From Nectonema munidae (lineage: Eukaryota > Nematomorpha > Nectonematoida > Nectonematidae), in NCBI GenBank assembly GCA_030549495.1, contig JAUIRK010000898.1, positions 620,001-684,000 on the forward strand: a stretch of DNA of 64,000 bases, given 5' to 3'. Shown here one piece after another: positions 23,301-31,152 of the stretch. The translations under genes and the position numbers were made by a program. The notes below the pieces were generated by a model. The model ran no database searches. It was not told where the DNA came from and saw only the letters and a list, made by a program, of their open reading frames with translations. How positions within the stretch are numbered: position 1 is the stretch's first letter; every line of letters starts with the position of its first letter.

Positions 23301-23945
23301 AGTGCCTTGATCTACTTCCTTGACTGGAGCTCTCATGAAGACTTTCTAATGTCAGATCCTTCGCTAACACTTCACCATGGCATTTCTACTCTTTTCCAAC
23401 ACTACAATGAGGAGAATAGATCCCAAATCCTATCCTTACTCTCTTCATCCAGCAAAAGAGTCGATGATGCCACTTACTTTCTTCTGGCACACAACAGTAT
23501 CAGAGTTAAGGACATAGAACTCGCAAAACACGCCTTTTCTTCCCTGAAGATGCTGGAAAAAGTGCAATTCTTGAACTACATTTCTTCCCTCTCGGATGAA
23601 GTTATTCGCGAAGCTGAATTGTACGCACTTGCAGGCCTTCACTCCAAGGTGGTGCAAACGTATTCCTCATCTAGCAAATACATTTTCCATCTGATCCTCT
23701 TTCATATGCAGTTTCATGATTGGACTTCAGCGTTGAATCTCGCACAACTTAGCAAAAGCAAGGAGTACCAAGAATTGGTGATGGCATTTAAACAGGCATA
23801 CTACCAAAGATTGCTTGCTTCACAAAAATCCACTGAAAGCATCCCTTCTGAGTATAGAGAAGTTCATGAGATTGATTGGAAAGGTGTGAAGGAGACTATA
23901 AAAAGAGAAGTTGAAAAAGATTCTGACTTGTCATACTTGCTTTAA
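2313..23945 (+). CDS. IFT80: Intraflagellar transport protein 80 homologue, C-terminal nine exons (spliced, 5' end missing)
   Basis: IFT80 is a subunit of the IFT-B complex that moves cargo along cilia; it has WD40 propellers and a C-terminal helical region. I chain nine exons: 2313-2381, 4758-4891, 6427-6685, 9070-9220, 9349-9528, 15925-16148, 21552-21888, 22472-22621, 23258-23945. Every junction is AG/GT and the phases agree throughout, giving about 730 codons with no internal stop. Recognisable family stretches in order are GCIKLW, WTAHDAIVISLSWHS, GAIVTRVSW, the ITKYKCIRV segment, SSLSVYNYDG, LFSHDK, and near the end EKVQFLNYISSL and EIDWKGVKETIKREVEK, which match vertebrate IFT80 as I remember it (DKVQYINSLKNL, QIDWEKIKAKIEMEI). 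The first WD repeats, roughly 130 residues, are not found and probably lie to the left. Exons 8 and the start of 9 are the least certain. Introns 5 and 6 (6.4 and 5.4 kb) are swollen by transposons. Confidence 0.88.
2868..2992 (-). repeat. SINE with conserved core, copy 1
   Basis: Read on the minus strand it gives CTTGGGTTCCATATCAAGCC, then a core containing GCGCAATTGTGCCTTCT and ATGAAAACAC. The same core occurs at 29.2 and 57.6 kb on the plus strand. The B-box-like GGGTTCNA upstream of the core makes it tRNA-derived. Confidence 0.65.
4758..4891 (+). CDS. IFT80: IFT80 exon b (WD repeat)
   Basis: Acceptor ..gttttag at 4756-4757, donor gtaaac at 4892. It reads GPCIYSLTWSFDGKRIAYTN and onward, equivalent to GTPVYSVAWGPDSEKVLYT in vertebrates. 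The first G codon is split with exon a. It ends in phase 0. Confidence 0.85.
6427..6685 (+). CDS. IFT80: IFT80 exon c (two WD repeats)
   Basis: Acceptor ..gaacag at 6425-6426, donor gttctt at 6686. WTAHDAIVISLSWHS, then EVRLWRITN, then HRGAIVTRVSWLNFSNHYF cover two propeller blades and align with WKAHDGIILKVDWNS, YKVWDSYG and HPITSVAWAPDGELF. A loop of about 20 Ser/Gln-rich residues between the blades is longer than in vertebrates. Ends in phase 1. Confidence 0.9.
7593..8341 (-). mobile_element. Tigger/pogo deletion derivative
   Basis: Terminal repeats CAGTAGATCCTCGTTAAG (left) and GAGTAGACCCTCGTTCAC (right, minus strand) are flanked by TA at 7591-7592 and 8342-8343, the Tc1/mariner/pogo target. 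On the minus strand, about 7953-8080 encodes KLVTLSVTKKLELIHKL and onward, the N-terminal helix-turn-helix of Tigger/CENP-B-like transposases. The DDE catalytic part is absent, so it is an internally deleted, non-autonomous copy of 749 bp inside an IFT80 intron. Confidence 0.8.
9070..9220 (+). CDS. IFT80: IFT80 exon d
   Basis: Acceptor ..tttttgcag at 9068-9069, strong donor AAAAG/gtaaat at 9221. It enters in phase 1 and leaves in phase 2, matching exons c and e. Sequence conservation is low; it covers the blade between the LRLCDKTG and [11 protein letters not shown] segments of vertebrate IFT80. Confidence 0.75.
9349..9528 (+). CDS. IFT80: IFT80 exon e (second propeller)
   Basis: Acceptor ..tttcacag at 9347-9348. 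ITKYKCIRVEPISNAKVHVF aligns with [22 protein letters not shown], and VAHDRMVLLTLSSALIYTYT with NYAHLVVSTSLQCYVFST. I place the donor at gtacac (9529) because it is the one whose phase fits the next exon; a stop follows at 9542 if it is not used. Confidence 0.78.
9990..11780 (-). mobile_element. Penelope-like retroelement relic
   Basis: On the minus strand the segments run in the Penelope order: FLYRLAKIHK (about 11.62 kb), LASFDIKSLF (about 11.41 kb), YRKIGGTTMGNFLSDIIANL (about 11.0 kb), all reverse-transcriptase motifs, and then VIHKLICDTCQSIYIGQTSR (about 10.5 kb), a GIY-YIG endonuclease start. The open reading frames are broken at several points, so it is an old, inactive copy. A GC-richer patch at about 11.09-11.31 kb interrupts the usual spacing. 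It lies in the IFT80 intron directly left of the 12-kb transposon. Confidence 0.8.
12013..12016. repeat. Candidate target-site duplication AATA (left)
   Basis: AATA abuts the left inverted repeat of the 2.43-kb transposon and recurs at 14451-14454 beside the right repeat. Confidence 0.6.
12017..14450 (+). mobile_element. 2.43-kb DNA transposon with intact ORF
   Basis: Imperfect inverted repeats of about 135 bp begin ACACTGGTCAACA at 12017 and end TGTTGACCAGTGT at 14450. Shared blocks inside them include TTTCTGGGGTTTT and TTGGCTCTAGTTT. AATA stands on both sides (12013-12016 and 14451-14454), a likely 4-bp target duplication; if the first A belongs to the target, TAA is the alternative. The single long ORF is listed separately. 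A degraded relative lies at 17.1 and 20.9-21.1 kb. Confidence 0.85.
12313..14025 (+). CDS. Transposase-like protein, 570 aa, intact
   Basis: This is the only long ORF between the inverted repeats and hence the likely transposase. The N-terminus has Cys24-Cys27 and His65-Cys68-Cys71, a probable zinc site for DNA binding, and another Cys pair near residue 101. The core shows LFIDSS (Asp267), CVDLK (Asp321), the pair CFLC (340-343) and EEQGERFH (Glu515/516). This order looks like an RNase H-like DDE fold with a Cys insert, but the assignment of catalytic residues is my inference. Such proteins with the EEQGERFHQD box are common as uncharacterised proteins in invertebrate genomes; I cannot name the superfamily with confidence. 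A splice-acceptor-like tract (ttttattccag) ends just before the first ATG, so a 5' non-coding exon is possible. Codon use is less AT-biased than the surroundings, which suits a fairly recent arrival. Confidence 0.85.
   Translation: MKMSSREKMSSSKRRCRYEPDVFCYICGQYMMAQQKRNITDFVKRAYKAYFDMKLGDQDKSWAPHMVCKTCVESLRGWTNGKLKLKFAVPMVWREPKNHFDDCYFCINDMTGFNKHKKANWQYPSLDSAIRPVAHSEDLPVPVFTSLPEIDETEEIPADLSISSGDSCSDYEEPSNGPQLFNQSELNDLVRDLCLSKEQSEVLASRLQEKNILDSGTKVTYYRTREGSLLRFFSKEDDLVFCNDVSALLNCMGISSYDPADWRLFIDSSKSSLKVVLLHNGNKFAPVPIGHSTKMKEEYDGIQFVLEKLNYNTHKWLICVDLKMVNFLLGQQSGYTKYPCFLCLWDSRARNQHWRRENWPERESLEVGTANVINEPLVPRDRIIFPPLHIKLGLMKQFVKALNKDGDCFKYICRQFPGLSIEKAKGGIFDGPQIRTLMRDSDFTNHMNRVELNAWVSFTDVVTNFLGNHKADNYKQLVRKMLTAYEKLGANVSIKVHFLFSHLDRFPGNLGDYSEEQGERFHQDIKTMEERYQGKWDEHMMADYCWNLLRDCPKVAHKRKSYKRQFHFCE
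15025..15470. mobile_element. hAT-type MITE, 446 bp
   Basis: Ends CAGCCACGTAGCCAG and, inverted, CAGTAACGTAGCCAG. Flanking 8-bp duplication TATGCATA at 15017-15024 and 15471-15478, the hAT hallmark. No coding remnant is seen. It lies in the large IFT80 intron. Confidence 0.8.
15925..16148 (+). CDS. IFT80: IFT80 exon f (second propeller)
   Basis: Acceptor behind a pyrimidine run (..ccgtccaaaaag, 15923-15924), donor gttatc at 16149. AILFVEKHSLSVLI and SSLSVYNYDGVNLFTRLEAF align with PIIFDLKEGTVSLI and SSIYLYSYEGRFISSPKF. Other acceptors upstream (15864, 15899) are possible, but they would need a different donor for the previous exon. Confidence 0.8.
16195..16475. repeat. Interspersed repeat (hAT-like), copy 1
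   Basis: Aligned by eye with 32605-32971: shared stretches include TATGCTAGCAAT/TAGGCTAGCAAT, GTCAGGATTGC, TTATTGATCT, TGTGTATCATT and TAGTGCAATG. It ends GTTGAGAACCATTG, resembling CAGTGGTTCTCAAC hAT ends. The left end is unclear and may be truncated. Confidence 0.6.
16516..16785. mobile_element. hAT-type MITE, 270 bp
   Basis: Ends CAGGGGCGCACAT and, inverted, CAAGAGCGCACAT, with the perfect 8-bp duplication ATCTAGAT at 16508-16515 and 16786-16793. The centre contains no transposase trace. Confidence 0.85.
16883..17095. repeat. Partial copy of a hAT repeat also at 55991-56706
   Basis: Shares with the foxD-intron element an end like CAGCGTTTTTCAAGCTTTTT, then AACC..TTTAAA/TTTCAA, ATTTTTTATCACA and TTTGAAATTGAA. 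The right end is lost; relic sequence of the EEQGERFH transposon family begins next to it. Confidence 0.55.
17370..17714 (+). pseudogene. C-terminal dimerisation domain fragment of another hAT family
   Basis: The frame reads [20 protein letters not shown] and continues to LNDETLSALLTFYE, the hATC dimerisation domain. It differs from the hATC of the main transposase at about 20.16 kb (NADVERQFSISKR) but nearly matches the minus-strand fragment at 50864-51557 ([20 protein letters not shown]). A C/G-rich stretch with TCCCGGGG just upstream also recalls that element. It is probably the remnant of a small hAT copy carried inside the larger one. Confidence 0.75.
18286..20730 (+). pseudogene. hAT transposase, two frame changes
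   Basis: Three overlapping frames make one transposase of roughly 810 residues. The first (18286-18567) has a BED/KRAB-like zinc finger: FCNIC with C-x2-C, then H-x4-H in NHSNTEKHKK. The second (18485-19981) carries the catalytic core, with SYDETTN, LFSDGPNVNKK and GTCQLHVIHNAF typical of hAT elements with an RNase H fold. The third (19978-20730) has the hATC signature NADVERQFSISKRI and a Lys/Glu-rich helical tail. The frame changes fall near 18490 and 19975. Long open stretches suggest the copy is fairly young but not functional as read; sequencing error in homopolymers cannot be excluded. Confidence 0.88.
21552..21888 (+). CDS. IFT80: IFT80 exon g (second propeller)
   Basis: Acceptor ..atatcacag at 21550-21551, donor gtaaag at 21889. 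REMLFSHDKCISNLQLDTNS and HLAFNDISHQLFIIDTANES align with [20 protein letters not shown] and [36 protein letters not shown] matches VHTLAWNDTCNILCGLQ. The first codon is completed by exon f. Confidence 0.88.
22245..22305 (+). repeat. Short repeat, pair with 6140-6205
   Basis: TCATCATCATCCATT followed by a (C/T)(C/T)(G/A)GGC(A/C)TGG-like stretch and AACC..GGG is shared with 6144-6205. It is too short and divergent to classify. Confidence 0.35.
22472..22621 (+). CDS. IFT80: IFT80 exon h (tentative)
   Basis: Between exon g and the last exon only one open stretch keeps the phase: acceptor ..gttcaag at 22470-22471, donor gtcgac at 22622. The sequence FRIDVTENVSSSQMSVYKNK is only weakly like the vertebrate IVSFVGNQVTIRRADGS segment, so the support is mainly phase and position. 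The donor is weak. Confidence 0.5.
22806..22996. mobile_element. Old hAT-like MITE (tentative)
   Basis: Inverted ends CAGTCGCGTATTCAA and CAGTGCCGTATTCAA. The 8-bp flanks TGTGTGTC and GGCGTGCC agree at only five positions, so the insertion would be old. Confidence 0.5.
23258..23945 (+). CDS. IFT80: IFT80 last exon with stop
   Basis: Acceptor ..attttcaaag at 23256-23257 (tentative), stop TAA at 23943-23945. The helical C-terminal region is clear: EKVQFLNYISSLSDE, then FHMQFHDWTSALNLAQ, then QAYYQRLLASQ, then HEIDWKGVKETIKREVEK, in the same order as DKVQYINSLKNLP, NINLYNWERALELAV, AYRQKFLETFG and LQIDWEKIKAKIEMEI. It lacks the short Ser/Lys-rich tail of the mammalian protein. No canonical AATAAA is close behind the stop. 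Confidence 0.9.
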
Positions 23946-25221
23946 TCTAAATCGCAATGATATATATATATTCTCTACCTTTTGCATCATAAATTATTTA
24001 AGTACACTTTTTTAAATATCATTCCATCTATTTGATTCAAAATTTTAGATTTATACATTTTAATATAGGAATGGTAGCTTGTGAATGCTCTATTATCCAG
24101 CTTATCACTTATTTACTATAAAACTTGAAACTGGAATTTTAAAAATTTTATTATCCAATTCTGGTGGCATGAGTAACATTGCCTAGAAACCAGATCCCTG
24201 TTTTAAAATCATGAATCGAACCTTTCCTGTTTATAGTTTGATACAAGTCTCGATGAAAACACCTACAGTCTACACTATCCTTTCATCAGCAAGTACAATT
24301 TTTTTGTAAACAATTTCAGGTTATATGCTGACTAATATCGAGTTGACAAATATAAGCTAAAATATAAATCAATATGAAAATATAACATTTAAAATTTTAT
24401 TTTTGATATATGAAATGAATTGTTTTAAGCTCTGATAACAAAAGAAATTTTTTGATTGATTTATTCTAATATAGTTTTTTTTAAGCTGTTTATCTAAAGA
24501 GTCCTAATTAATGTCTTATTCTTTCAAAACTACGACGTTACAAACTTGCAAATTTCTAAATATTCTTTATCTCTTTCTACTAACTCATTAATAATAATTT
24601 TTTAATAAATTAATTATTAAGGTCTTTAATGTATTTTTATAGTGTACCATTAAATTAATATTCTTTAGATTCATCCTTACTCTTGTCCTTGGTTTTGTTT
24701 ATTTTCATGATCTTCTTAATATGGGTAAAATATTTCTAAGTTAACTAAATAATAGTCTGTGATTTACACACAAAAAAAGCACTCAGAAGTATAGAAGGAT
24801 TTAACTAACAATTTTTTTATTCTACTTAGAATATATTATAACATAAAAAAATCCTAGTAAAATTTTCCTCAAAAGTTCTACCAACTTTCTTAAGAAGTTT
24901 AGGGCATTTAATCGATTTCTTGCAACAAATTTTAAATTGCCAAGAACTAATCATTACTTTTACTTGTTATTAATTTTGGTCAAGATAAATTAGTTTTAGA
25001 CAAAAAACTTTTAAGTTTTTCATGAATGTCAAAATTTTATTATAGATTATTAAGCTATCTATTTTGGGTGAAGTAACAGTTTCTTAATTCACTATATATT
25101 ATATAGCAGTTGTGCCCATACTTGATGAAACAGGAGAAATTTTTTGTAAAAAATGTCAAAAATAAATCTTCGGTATCCACTTTGGAAAAAGGCGTTGTCG
25201 TTATTCAAAAAGGGGTAGGCT
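23946..25221. other. AT-rich intergenic stretch downstream of IFT80
   Basis: No gene is seen. A degenerate SINE lies at about 24170-24295. The remainder is AT-rich, simple-looking sequence. Confidence 0.5.
24170..24295 (+). repeat. SINE with conserved core, degenerate copy
   Basis: Contains ATGAATCGAACCT, then TATAGTTTGATACAAG and CTCGATGAAAACACC, as in the better copies at 29.2 and 57.6 kb, but lacks GCGGCGCAATTGTGCCTT in the middle. Confidence 0.55.
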
Positions 25222-25434
25222 AGAACGCTGCCAATAAGGAAGGCAACACAGAATTTGTTTTCTTCCTTTGCAATGGTTCAAGACGTCATTCTTTGGAAGT
25301 TGCAACTCAATGGAGATACAACAATCCCAAGGCAAAGTCAATGGCAAAAGCCAAGAAATCCCCTATCGATGGACAGCATAGGAAAAGACTAAGGTTCTTA
25401 TGGGATCTCTTCACCAAATATCCGTGGAAATAGC
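25222..25434 (+). other. Coding-like patch, unrecognised
   Basis: One frame without an ATG stays open for about 70 codons to a TAG at 25432-25434 and is much less AT-rich than its surroundings. It contains SRRHSLEVATQWRYNNPKAK and HRKRLRFLWDLFTKY and is rich in Lys and Arg. I do not recognise it. It could be a terminal exon, a relic of a mobile element or chance. Confidence 0.3.
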
Positions 25435-25669
25435 CTAACCTCAAGATCCAATGGAATCAGAGGGCGCACGAGCAAGAAGCATATACTTTGTGTGTTTATT
25501 TTAACCTTTTGTGTGTATACTTAGCGTATGTCATTTTGATTTATAAGTGTATTATATTGTTATTTCAATAAATTTTATATATTTAAAAATTTTTGAATTA
25601 TCTCATGGATTAAACTTTCAATTTTTTAAAGATATATTTTCTTAAGCAGACAAAAAAAATTTCAAAATT

Positions 25670-25706
25670 AGATTTATAATTCTTACTCTTGAGCAACTAT
25701 CCAGAT
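25670..25706 (+). repeat. 37-bp direct repeat, left copy
   Basis: Runs from AGATTTATAATTC to CAACTATCCAGAT. It recurs at 28174-28210 with a single difference and borders the Tigger element on both sides. Confidence 0.85.
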
Positions 25707-25711
25707 GTATA

Positions 25712-28173
25712 CAGGTAATCGTCGACTTACGACGGGGTTCCGTTCTGAATAACCTGTCGTAAAGCGAACTGGACGTAAGTCGAGTAGGTACATGTCAGAG
25801 TTAAAGTTACATTTTGTCGTTATATTTATGCCTCGAAATTCTTGATATTTACACTCACTATAGTACATGAAGGTATTATGTGTTACCTTTATATATGTAT
25901 ATATATATGCTGTTTATGTTTACAAAAAATGTAAAAAATATAAGTCAAAAATTTAAAAACAGTTTTATTTGGACACATCACAAATAAAAATTATTTTTCG
26001 CTTGTGAATAGATGCGAGCCTTCAAGATCTTCACTGAGCGCAGAGCTAAATGAAGGAGATTTTTTTTTCAGAAACGTAGTCATTTTTGTTTGAACGGTAT
26101 TTTTGCGTCTCTCCTCATAAATTTCCTTATATGGACGAAAAGCATCTGAAACCAATCTTTCAATTTTTGCAAAACGTTCAACATTAGAATCCATTTTTTC
26201 AAAATGTGCAAGAACTTTGTTGACTTGCAATAAGCCTTCTGCTAGTCCTTTGGTGCTGAAAATCCTCTGCACATCCTTTTCTACTTCTGCTGTTTCTGCC
26301 ACGCTTTTTTCTGTTGCCCTCATTTCTTCTGTTACTTTTTCTTCTTCAAGAACAATCAATTCTTCATTTGTCAGTTCCTCATTTTCTTTTTCAATTATTT
26401 CTTCGACTTCTTCAATTTCACATTCCAAAGAAAGTTCTTTTGCCAGTGAGACTATTTTTTCTTTGATTATTTCTAAATCACTTTCACTGTCGTGGTCAGC
26501 ATTAACAAATCGTTTAACGCATTTTTTCCAAATGCCATTCATGCATTTTGTAGTTAACGCTTCCCATGCTGTAGTGATGTTTTTTTACGCATTGAAGATT
26601 ATAGTTTTTCCAAAAATCTTTCAACGATAGCTCTTCATCCATATCTGTGGCAACTATAGCTTGGGCAAAAGTCGTTTTGAGATAGTTAGCTTTAAAAACC
26701 AAAATGGCACCTTGGTCCATAGGCTGAATGAGAGCCGTTGTGTTAGGCGGTAAAAATACAATTTTCACGTTAGGATTCAGATCAGCTAAATAAGATGAGT
26801 GTCCGAGTGCGTTATCTAATACCAATAAAATTTTGAAAGGATGATTATTTTTAAAACAGTATTCACGAACTTTAGGAATAAAACAATTGATAAACCAATC
26901 TTCAAAAAGTTGTTGCGTCATCCAAGCTTTTCTATTTGATCGGTAATAAACTGGCAACGTGTGTTTATTCACATTTTTAAAACATCTTGGATTTTCAGAA
27001 TGGTAAATTAGAAACGGCGTCAACTTGAAACCAGCAATATTTCCACCGAGCAACAATGTCAGCCTATCTTTAAAGGCTTTAAAACCAGGCATACTTTTCG
27101 CTTCTTGGTGAATATAAGAACGTTCTGGCATACATTTCCAAATCAAAGCAGTCTCATCGACGTTAAAAATTTGTTCTGGTATGTAGCCTTCTTCTGAAAT
27201 GATTGAATCTAAACTTTCAATAAACTTTTTTCTCCTTCTTCAACAGAACTAGCAGCTTCCCCCGTGATTCTAACATTATGTAGCTGAAATCTATTTTTAA
27301 ATCTTTTAAACCAGCCAGTGCTTGCAGAAAATTCTTGCCTGCAATCTTTTCCAGCTCGCTTTTTTAAGGTTGCAAAAAACTCAACGCCTTTGGCTGCAAA
27401 GTATGCAGGCTCAATGCAATTCTTTTTTGTATTTGGCATTCAATCCAAACATTAGGTAGCTTTTCCATTTCGTCAATAGGCCCAGTTTGTTGTTTTGTTA
27501 TTACCGTCGATCTCATGGGTGCTGAACCCTTAACAGCTTCACGAATTCTTTTTGTTTTTTAAAATAGTCGACACAGTAGAATGTGATAACAAAAGTTCTC
27601 GTGCAAGTTCTCCAACTTTCTTGCTATTTTCATATTGATTGATCATTTTCATATCAATATCAATTGCCTTTCTTGCTTTTTTAGCACGTTGTTCATTAGT
27701 AGGGAATGGGTTTTTTAAAGACATCTGAAGCTTTTAGTTACTAACAATCTTAATTTAAAAATTTCATAAAAATATAGTAAAACTAAAATGAATAAATTTT
27801 TTTTTTATTTTAAAAACTAAATCAAAAATATTTAAAGAAAAAGAGACTTATTGTACAAAAAAACATTTTTAGTAATAATCAGTCAAACACTTAAAATTTT
27901 TAAAGTGACGCAGTAATTAATTAATATTAAATAAATAGTTTTCTTAGCAGTTTGTTTAAAAAATCAAAAATAAAATAATAATTTTAAAATTAGTACCATA
28001 ACAAAACATGTATATAAAAAAATTAAAAGAGTCAAAATTTCACTTACAGCAATGTAAAAATCAAAAACAAAAAAAAAGAGAAGTTATGCAAAAAAGAAAA
28101 AAACTGCTATTATTAAAATTTATTTTTGAGAAATATTTTAGTTTTGTTGGCGTCGTAAATTCGATATGTCGTA
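25712..28173 (-). mobile_element. Tigger/pogo transposon with broken right terminus
   Basis: The left end CAGGTAATCGTCGACTTACG follows a TA (25710-25711). On the right, the inverted partner can be read only as ..GTCGTAAG up to about 28175, where it passes straight into the 37-bp repeat; the outer part with the CAGGTAATCG end is missing. The transposase gene lies on the minus strand inside it. Confidence 0.8.
25991..27724 (-). pseudogene. Tigger/pogo-type DDE transposase in four frames
   Basis: Read right to left: 27724-27539 has the N-terminal helix-turn-helix (KKVGELARELLLSHSTVSTI); 27439-27209 has the CENP-B-type DNA-binding domain (EFSASTGWFKRFKNRFQLHN); just before 27146 comes IFNVDETALIWK with the first catalytic Asp; 27146-26514 has LVLDNALGH with the second and LIQPMDQGAI with the third (DDD triad of pogo/Tigger); 26542-25991 has an acidic, Glu-rich helical tail. 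Three frame changes separate these blocks. The catalytic Asp residues are all present, so decay is moderate. Confidence 0.88.
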
Positions 28174-28210
28174 AGATTTATAATTCTTACTTTTGAGCAA
28201 CTATCCAGAT
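28174..28210 (+). repeat. 37-bp direct repeat, right copy
   Basis: Same as 25670-25706 except TTACTTTTG for TTACTCTTG. After it the sequence differs (CTCTTAAAG as against GTATACAGG). Confidence 0.85.
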
Positions 28211-29164
28211 CTCTTAAAGTTTATAAGTTTATTAGATTATGCACGAAGTGCACGCATAATCATTGACCCAAGTTTTAAACTTGAATTTCACTTTTTGAAT
28301 TGACATAGATCTTTGAGTTTTCATTTAAGCTCATTTATCTTTACTTCGATAGTTTACTATTTCTTAGGAAAAGAGCTTCCTAACTTTTCTTTTCGTTATG
28401 AAATAGCACTCTCTCTATATTATACTTCGTTGGATGAGATTATGTTAGATTAAAAATAAGGCACTCACAAATAGAGTTTAAAAAGATGAAAATATATTCA
28501 TTCTACCACTCCTTTTGAAATTGTATAATTGAAACGTTAATTACTTATCCTACTCCTTATTTATATGCCCTATAATTTTATATTTTCAATAGCCAAATTT
28601 CTAAATGAAATACTTAATTATAAAATCGTATGATTTAAAATACTTACAACTTTGAAGGCTAAAGTTATGATTAAAACTTAAACTTGTTCTTTGATATAGA
28701 GATACAGCTCAAGATATAAAATATGATTTTCAAGTTACTCATTTGCACCAAAGTATCCATCTTCCTAACGCGCTTATGCTAAACATGGAATGGCTAGAAA
28801 AGAAGAAAAAAATTTATATGCTACAAACATTGCCAAAATTTAGTAAAAACTCTTTTCTTTAATTTGTTAAGAAGGTTATTAAAACGACTTAAGGAGAATT
28901 TAATTGGACGTTGTAACTTTTTCACGAAAAAGGTAAGATCACAATAGAATTAAATGAATTTTCGATCAAGCAATGGAGTAATTGGAATAGAGTGCTAAAA
29001 AGCCTGCTAGCTGTGGTATAACAAATTTAATCTAAATCTTGACATATTCTTTAAAAAATTTACTTTTTTTTTAAATTTATGTTAAACATGGAATGGCAGA
29101 TTTTGCCCTCACGAAACATTTTCAGCATCCCTGTTATCTGGTCTAAGATTTAAATCTTTAAAAC
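28211..29164. other. No gene; hairpin near the left end
   Basis: GATTATGC at about 28234 and GCATAATC at about 28253 form an 8-bp stem around ACGAAGTGCAC, which is itself partly self-complementary. Nothing else was recognised. Confidence 0.4.
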
Positions 29165-29325
29165 GCGTAGATCAACATTATATCAGATGCTGGATTCGAT
29201 AACTCAAGGTCTTGGGTTCGATCCCGCATCAAGCCTGCTTTCCTCATAGTTCGATACAAGCGGCGCAATTGTGCCTTCTCGATGAAAACACCCCGGGTAC
29301 CTTTACCTTTATAAATCAGTTTGTC
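29165..29325 (+). repeat. SINE with conserved core, best copy
   Basis: B-box GGGTTCGATCCCGC near 29215, then the core TAGTTCGATACAAGCGGCGC, AATTGTGCCTTCTCGATG and AAAACACC, and a tail ACCTTTACCTTTATAAA. The copies at 2868 (minus), 24170 and 57573 share the core. Confidence 0.75.
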
Positions 29326-29887
29326 ATAAAAAAAGTGAGTTTATATTTTAATCAATTGTTCTAAGCGCATCTACCCTGAGTTTTTAAGGTTTCCCAATAT
29401 GCTTCCTAAAGTAAACCAATTTTGATGCGAATTTAGATGGCTTAGAAGTTAGAACTATCGCTACTCATGCGTATTATCAATTTAGTTCAACACCAAATAA
29501 GTTGTACACTAAAAGTTAATTGTATGTTAAAAAATTTCAAAGTGTTTTTGGGTATGAAAAGAAAACAACAAATAACTATCGAATTATAATTAGCATATTT
29601 TTGAATATAAATCCTAACAGTAATGGAGAGGGGCTTATTTATTATATAGAATTGGTTAAATTATATCCTTCCAGATTTTGTGACATTTGATCGTCAGCTG
29701 AATCTTTTGATGCCATTTATAAAGTAGGGGATGACCCATTCATGTCAAAATCATCCATCATAAGCCTATATTTTTGAATGAAGTTTTTGACTTTATATAT
29801 AGATAGCTTATATATAACAGCGTCTATAATTGACTACGAAAATATTTTTAAACTAAATCTAACATCCGAATTTGATTTTGGACTCAG

Positions 29888-31152
29888 CTTTTGCAATTAT
29901 CGTATAAAAATGTCTGAAAGTGTCAATCAAATTTGTGAATGATACAAAAAATTACTTTTGCAATTATGGTATAAAAATGTCTGAAATATCAATCAAATTT
30001 ATGAATGATGCCAAAAAGGGCCTTTGCAATTATGATATGAAAATGTCTGAAATGTCAATAAAATTTGTGAATGGTGCCAAAATGTGCTTTTGCAATTATG
30101 GTATGAAAATTTCTGAAAGTGTTAATCAAATTTGTGAATGGTGTCAAAAGTGCTTTTGCAATTATTGTATAAAAATGTCTGAAAGTGTCAATCAAATTTG
30201 TGAATGATGCTAAAAAGTGCCTTTGCAATTATGATATGAAAATGTCTGAAAGTGTCAATCAAATTTGTGAATGGTGCCAAAAAGTGATTTTGCAATTATG
30301 ATATAAAAATATCTGAAAGTGTCAATCAAATTTGTGAATGCCAGAAAGTGCTTTTGCAATTATGATATGAAAATGTCTGAAAGTGTCAATTAAATTTGTG
30401 AATGGTGCCAAAAAGTGCTTTTGCAATTATGGTATGAAAATTTTTGAAAGTGTCAATCAAATTTGTGAATGATGCCAAAAAGTGCTTTTGCAATTATTGT
30501 ATAAAAATGTCTGAAAGTGTCAATCAAATTTGTGAATGATGCTAAAAAGTGCCTTTGCAATTATGATATGAAAATGTCTGAAAGTGTCAATCAAATTTAT
30601 GAATGGTGCCAAAAAGTGATTTTGCAATTATGGTATAAAAATGTCTGAAAGTGTCAATCAAATTTGTGAATGGTGCCAAAAAGTGCTTTTGCAATTATGG
30701 TATGAAAATGTCTGAAAGTGTCAATCAAATTTGTGAATGATGCCAAAAAGTGCTTTTGCAATTATGATATGAAAATATCTCAAAGTGTCAATCAAATTTG
30801 TGAATGGTGCCAAAAAGTGCTTTTGCAATTATGGTATGAAAATTTTTGAAAGTGTCAATCAAATTTGTGAATGGTTGGAAAAAGTGCTTTTGCAATTATT
30901 GTATAAAAATGTCTGAAAGTGTCAATCAAATTTGTGAATGATGCCAAAAAGTGCTTTTGCAATTATGACATGAAAATATCTCAAAGTGTCAATCAAATTT
31001 GTGAATGGTGCCAAAAAGTGCTTTTGCAATTATGGTATGAAAATATCTCAAAGTGTCAATCAAATTTGTGAATGGTGCCAAAAAGTGCTTTTGCAATTAT
31101 TGTATAAAAATGTCTGAAAGTGGCAATCAAATTTCTGAATGATGTCAAAAAG
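29888..31152 (+). repeat. 67-bp minisatellite, block A, about 19 units
   Basis: Each unit contains TTTTGCAATTATGGTATGAA, AATGTCTGAAAGTGTCAATC and AAATTTGTGAATGGTGCC. Variants GATGCC, GATATGAA and TGTATAAA recur in a pattern, and two stretches 332 bp apart (about five units) share the same series of variants, so expansion included multi-unit steps. 67 is not a multiple of 3, so open frames across it are accidental. Confidence 0.95.

Noticed and set aside
26217-26630. 137-aa Ser-rich plus-strand ORF
   Set aside because: Antisense shadow of the Glu/Lys-rich C-terminus of the Tigger transposase on the minus strand.
29920-30207. 95-aa repetitive ORF
   Set aside because: It lies within the 67-bp minisatellite. 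The unit is not a multiple of three and the frame is not kept in other units.
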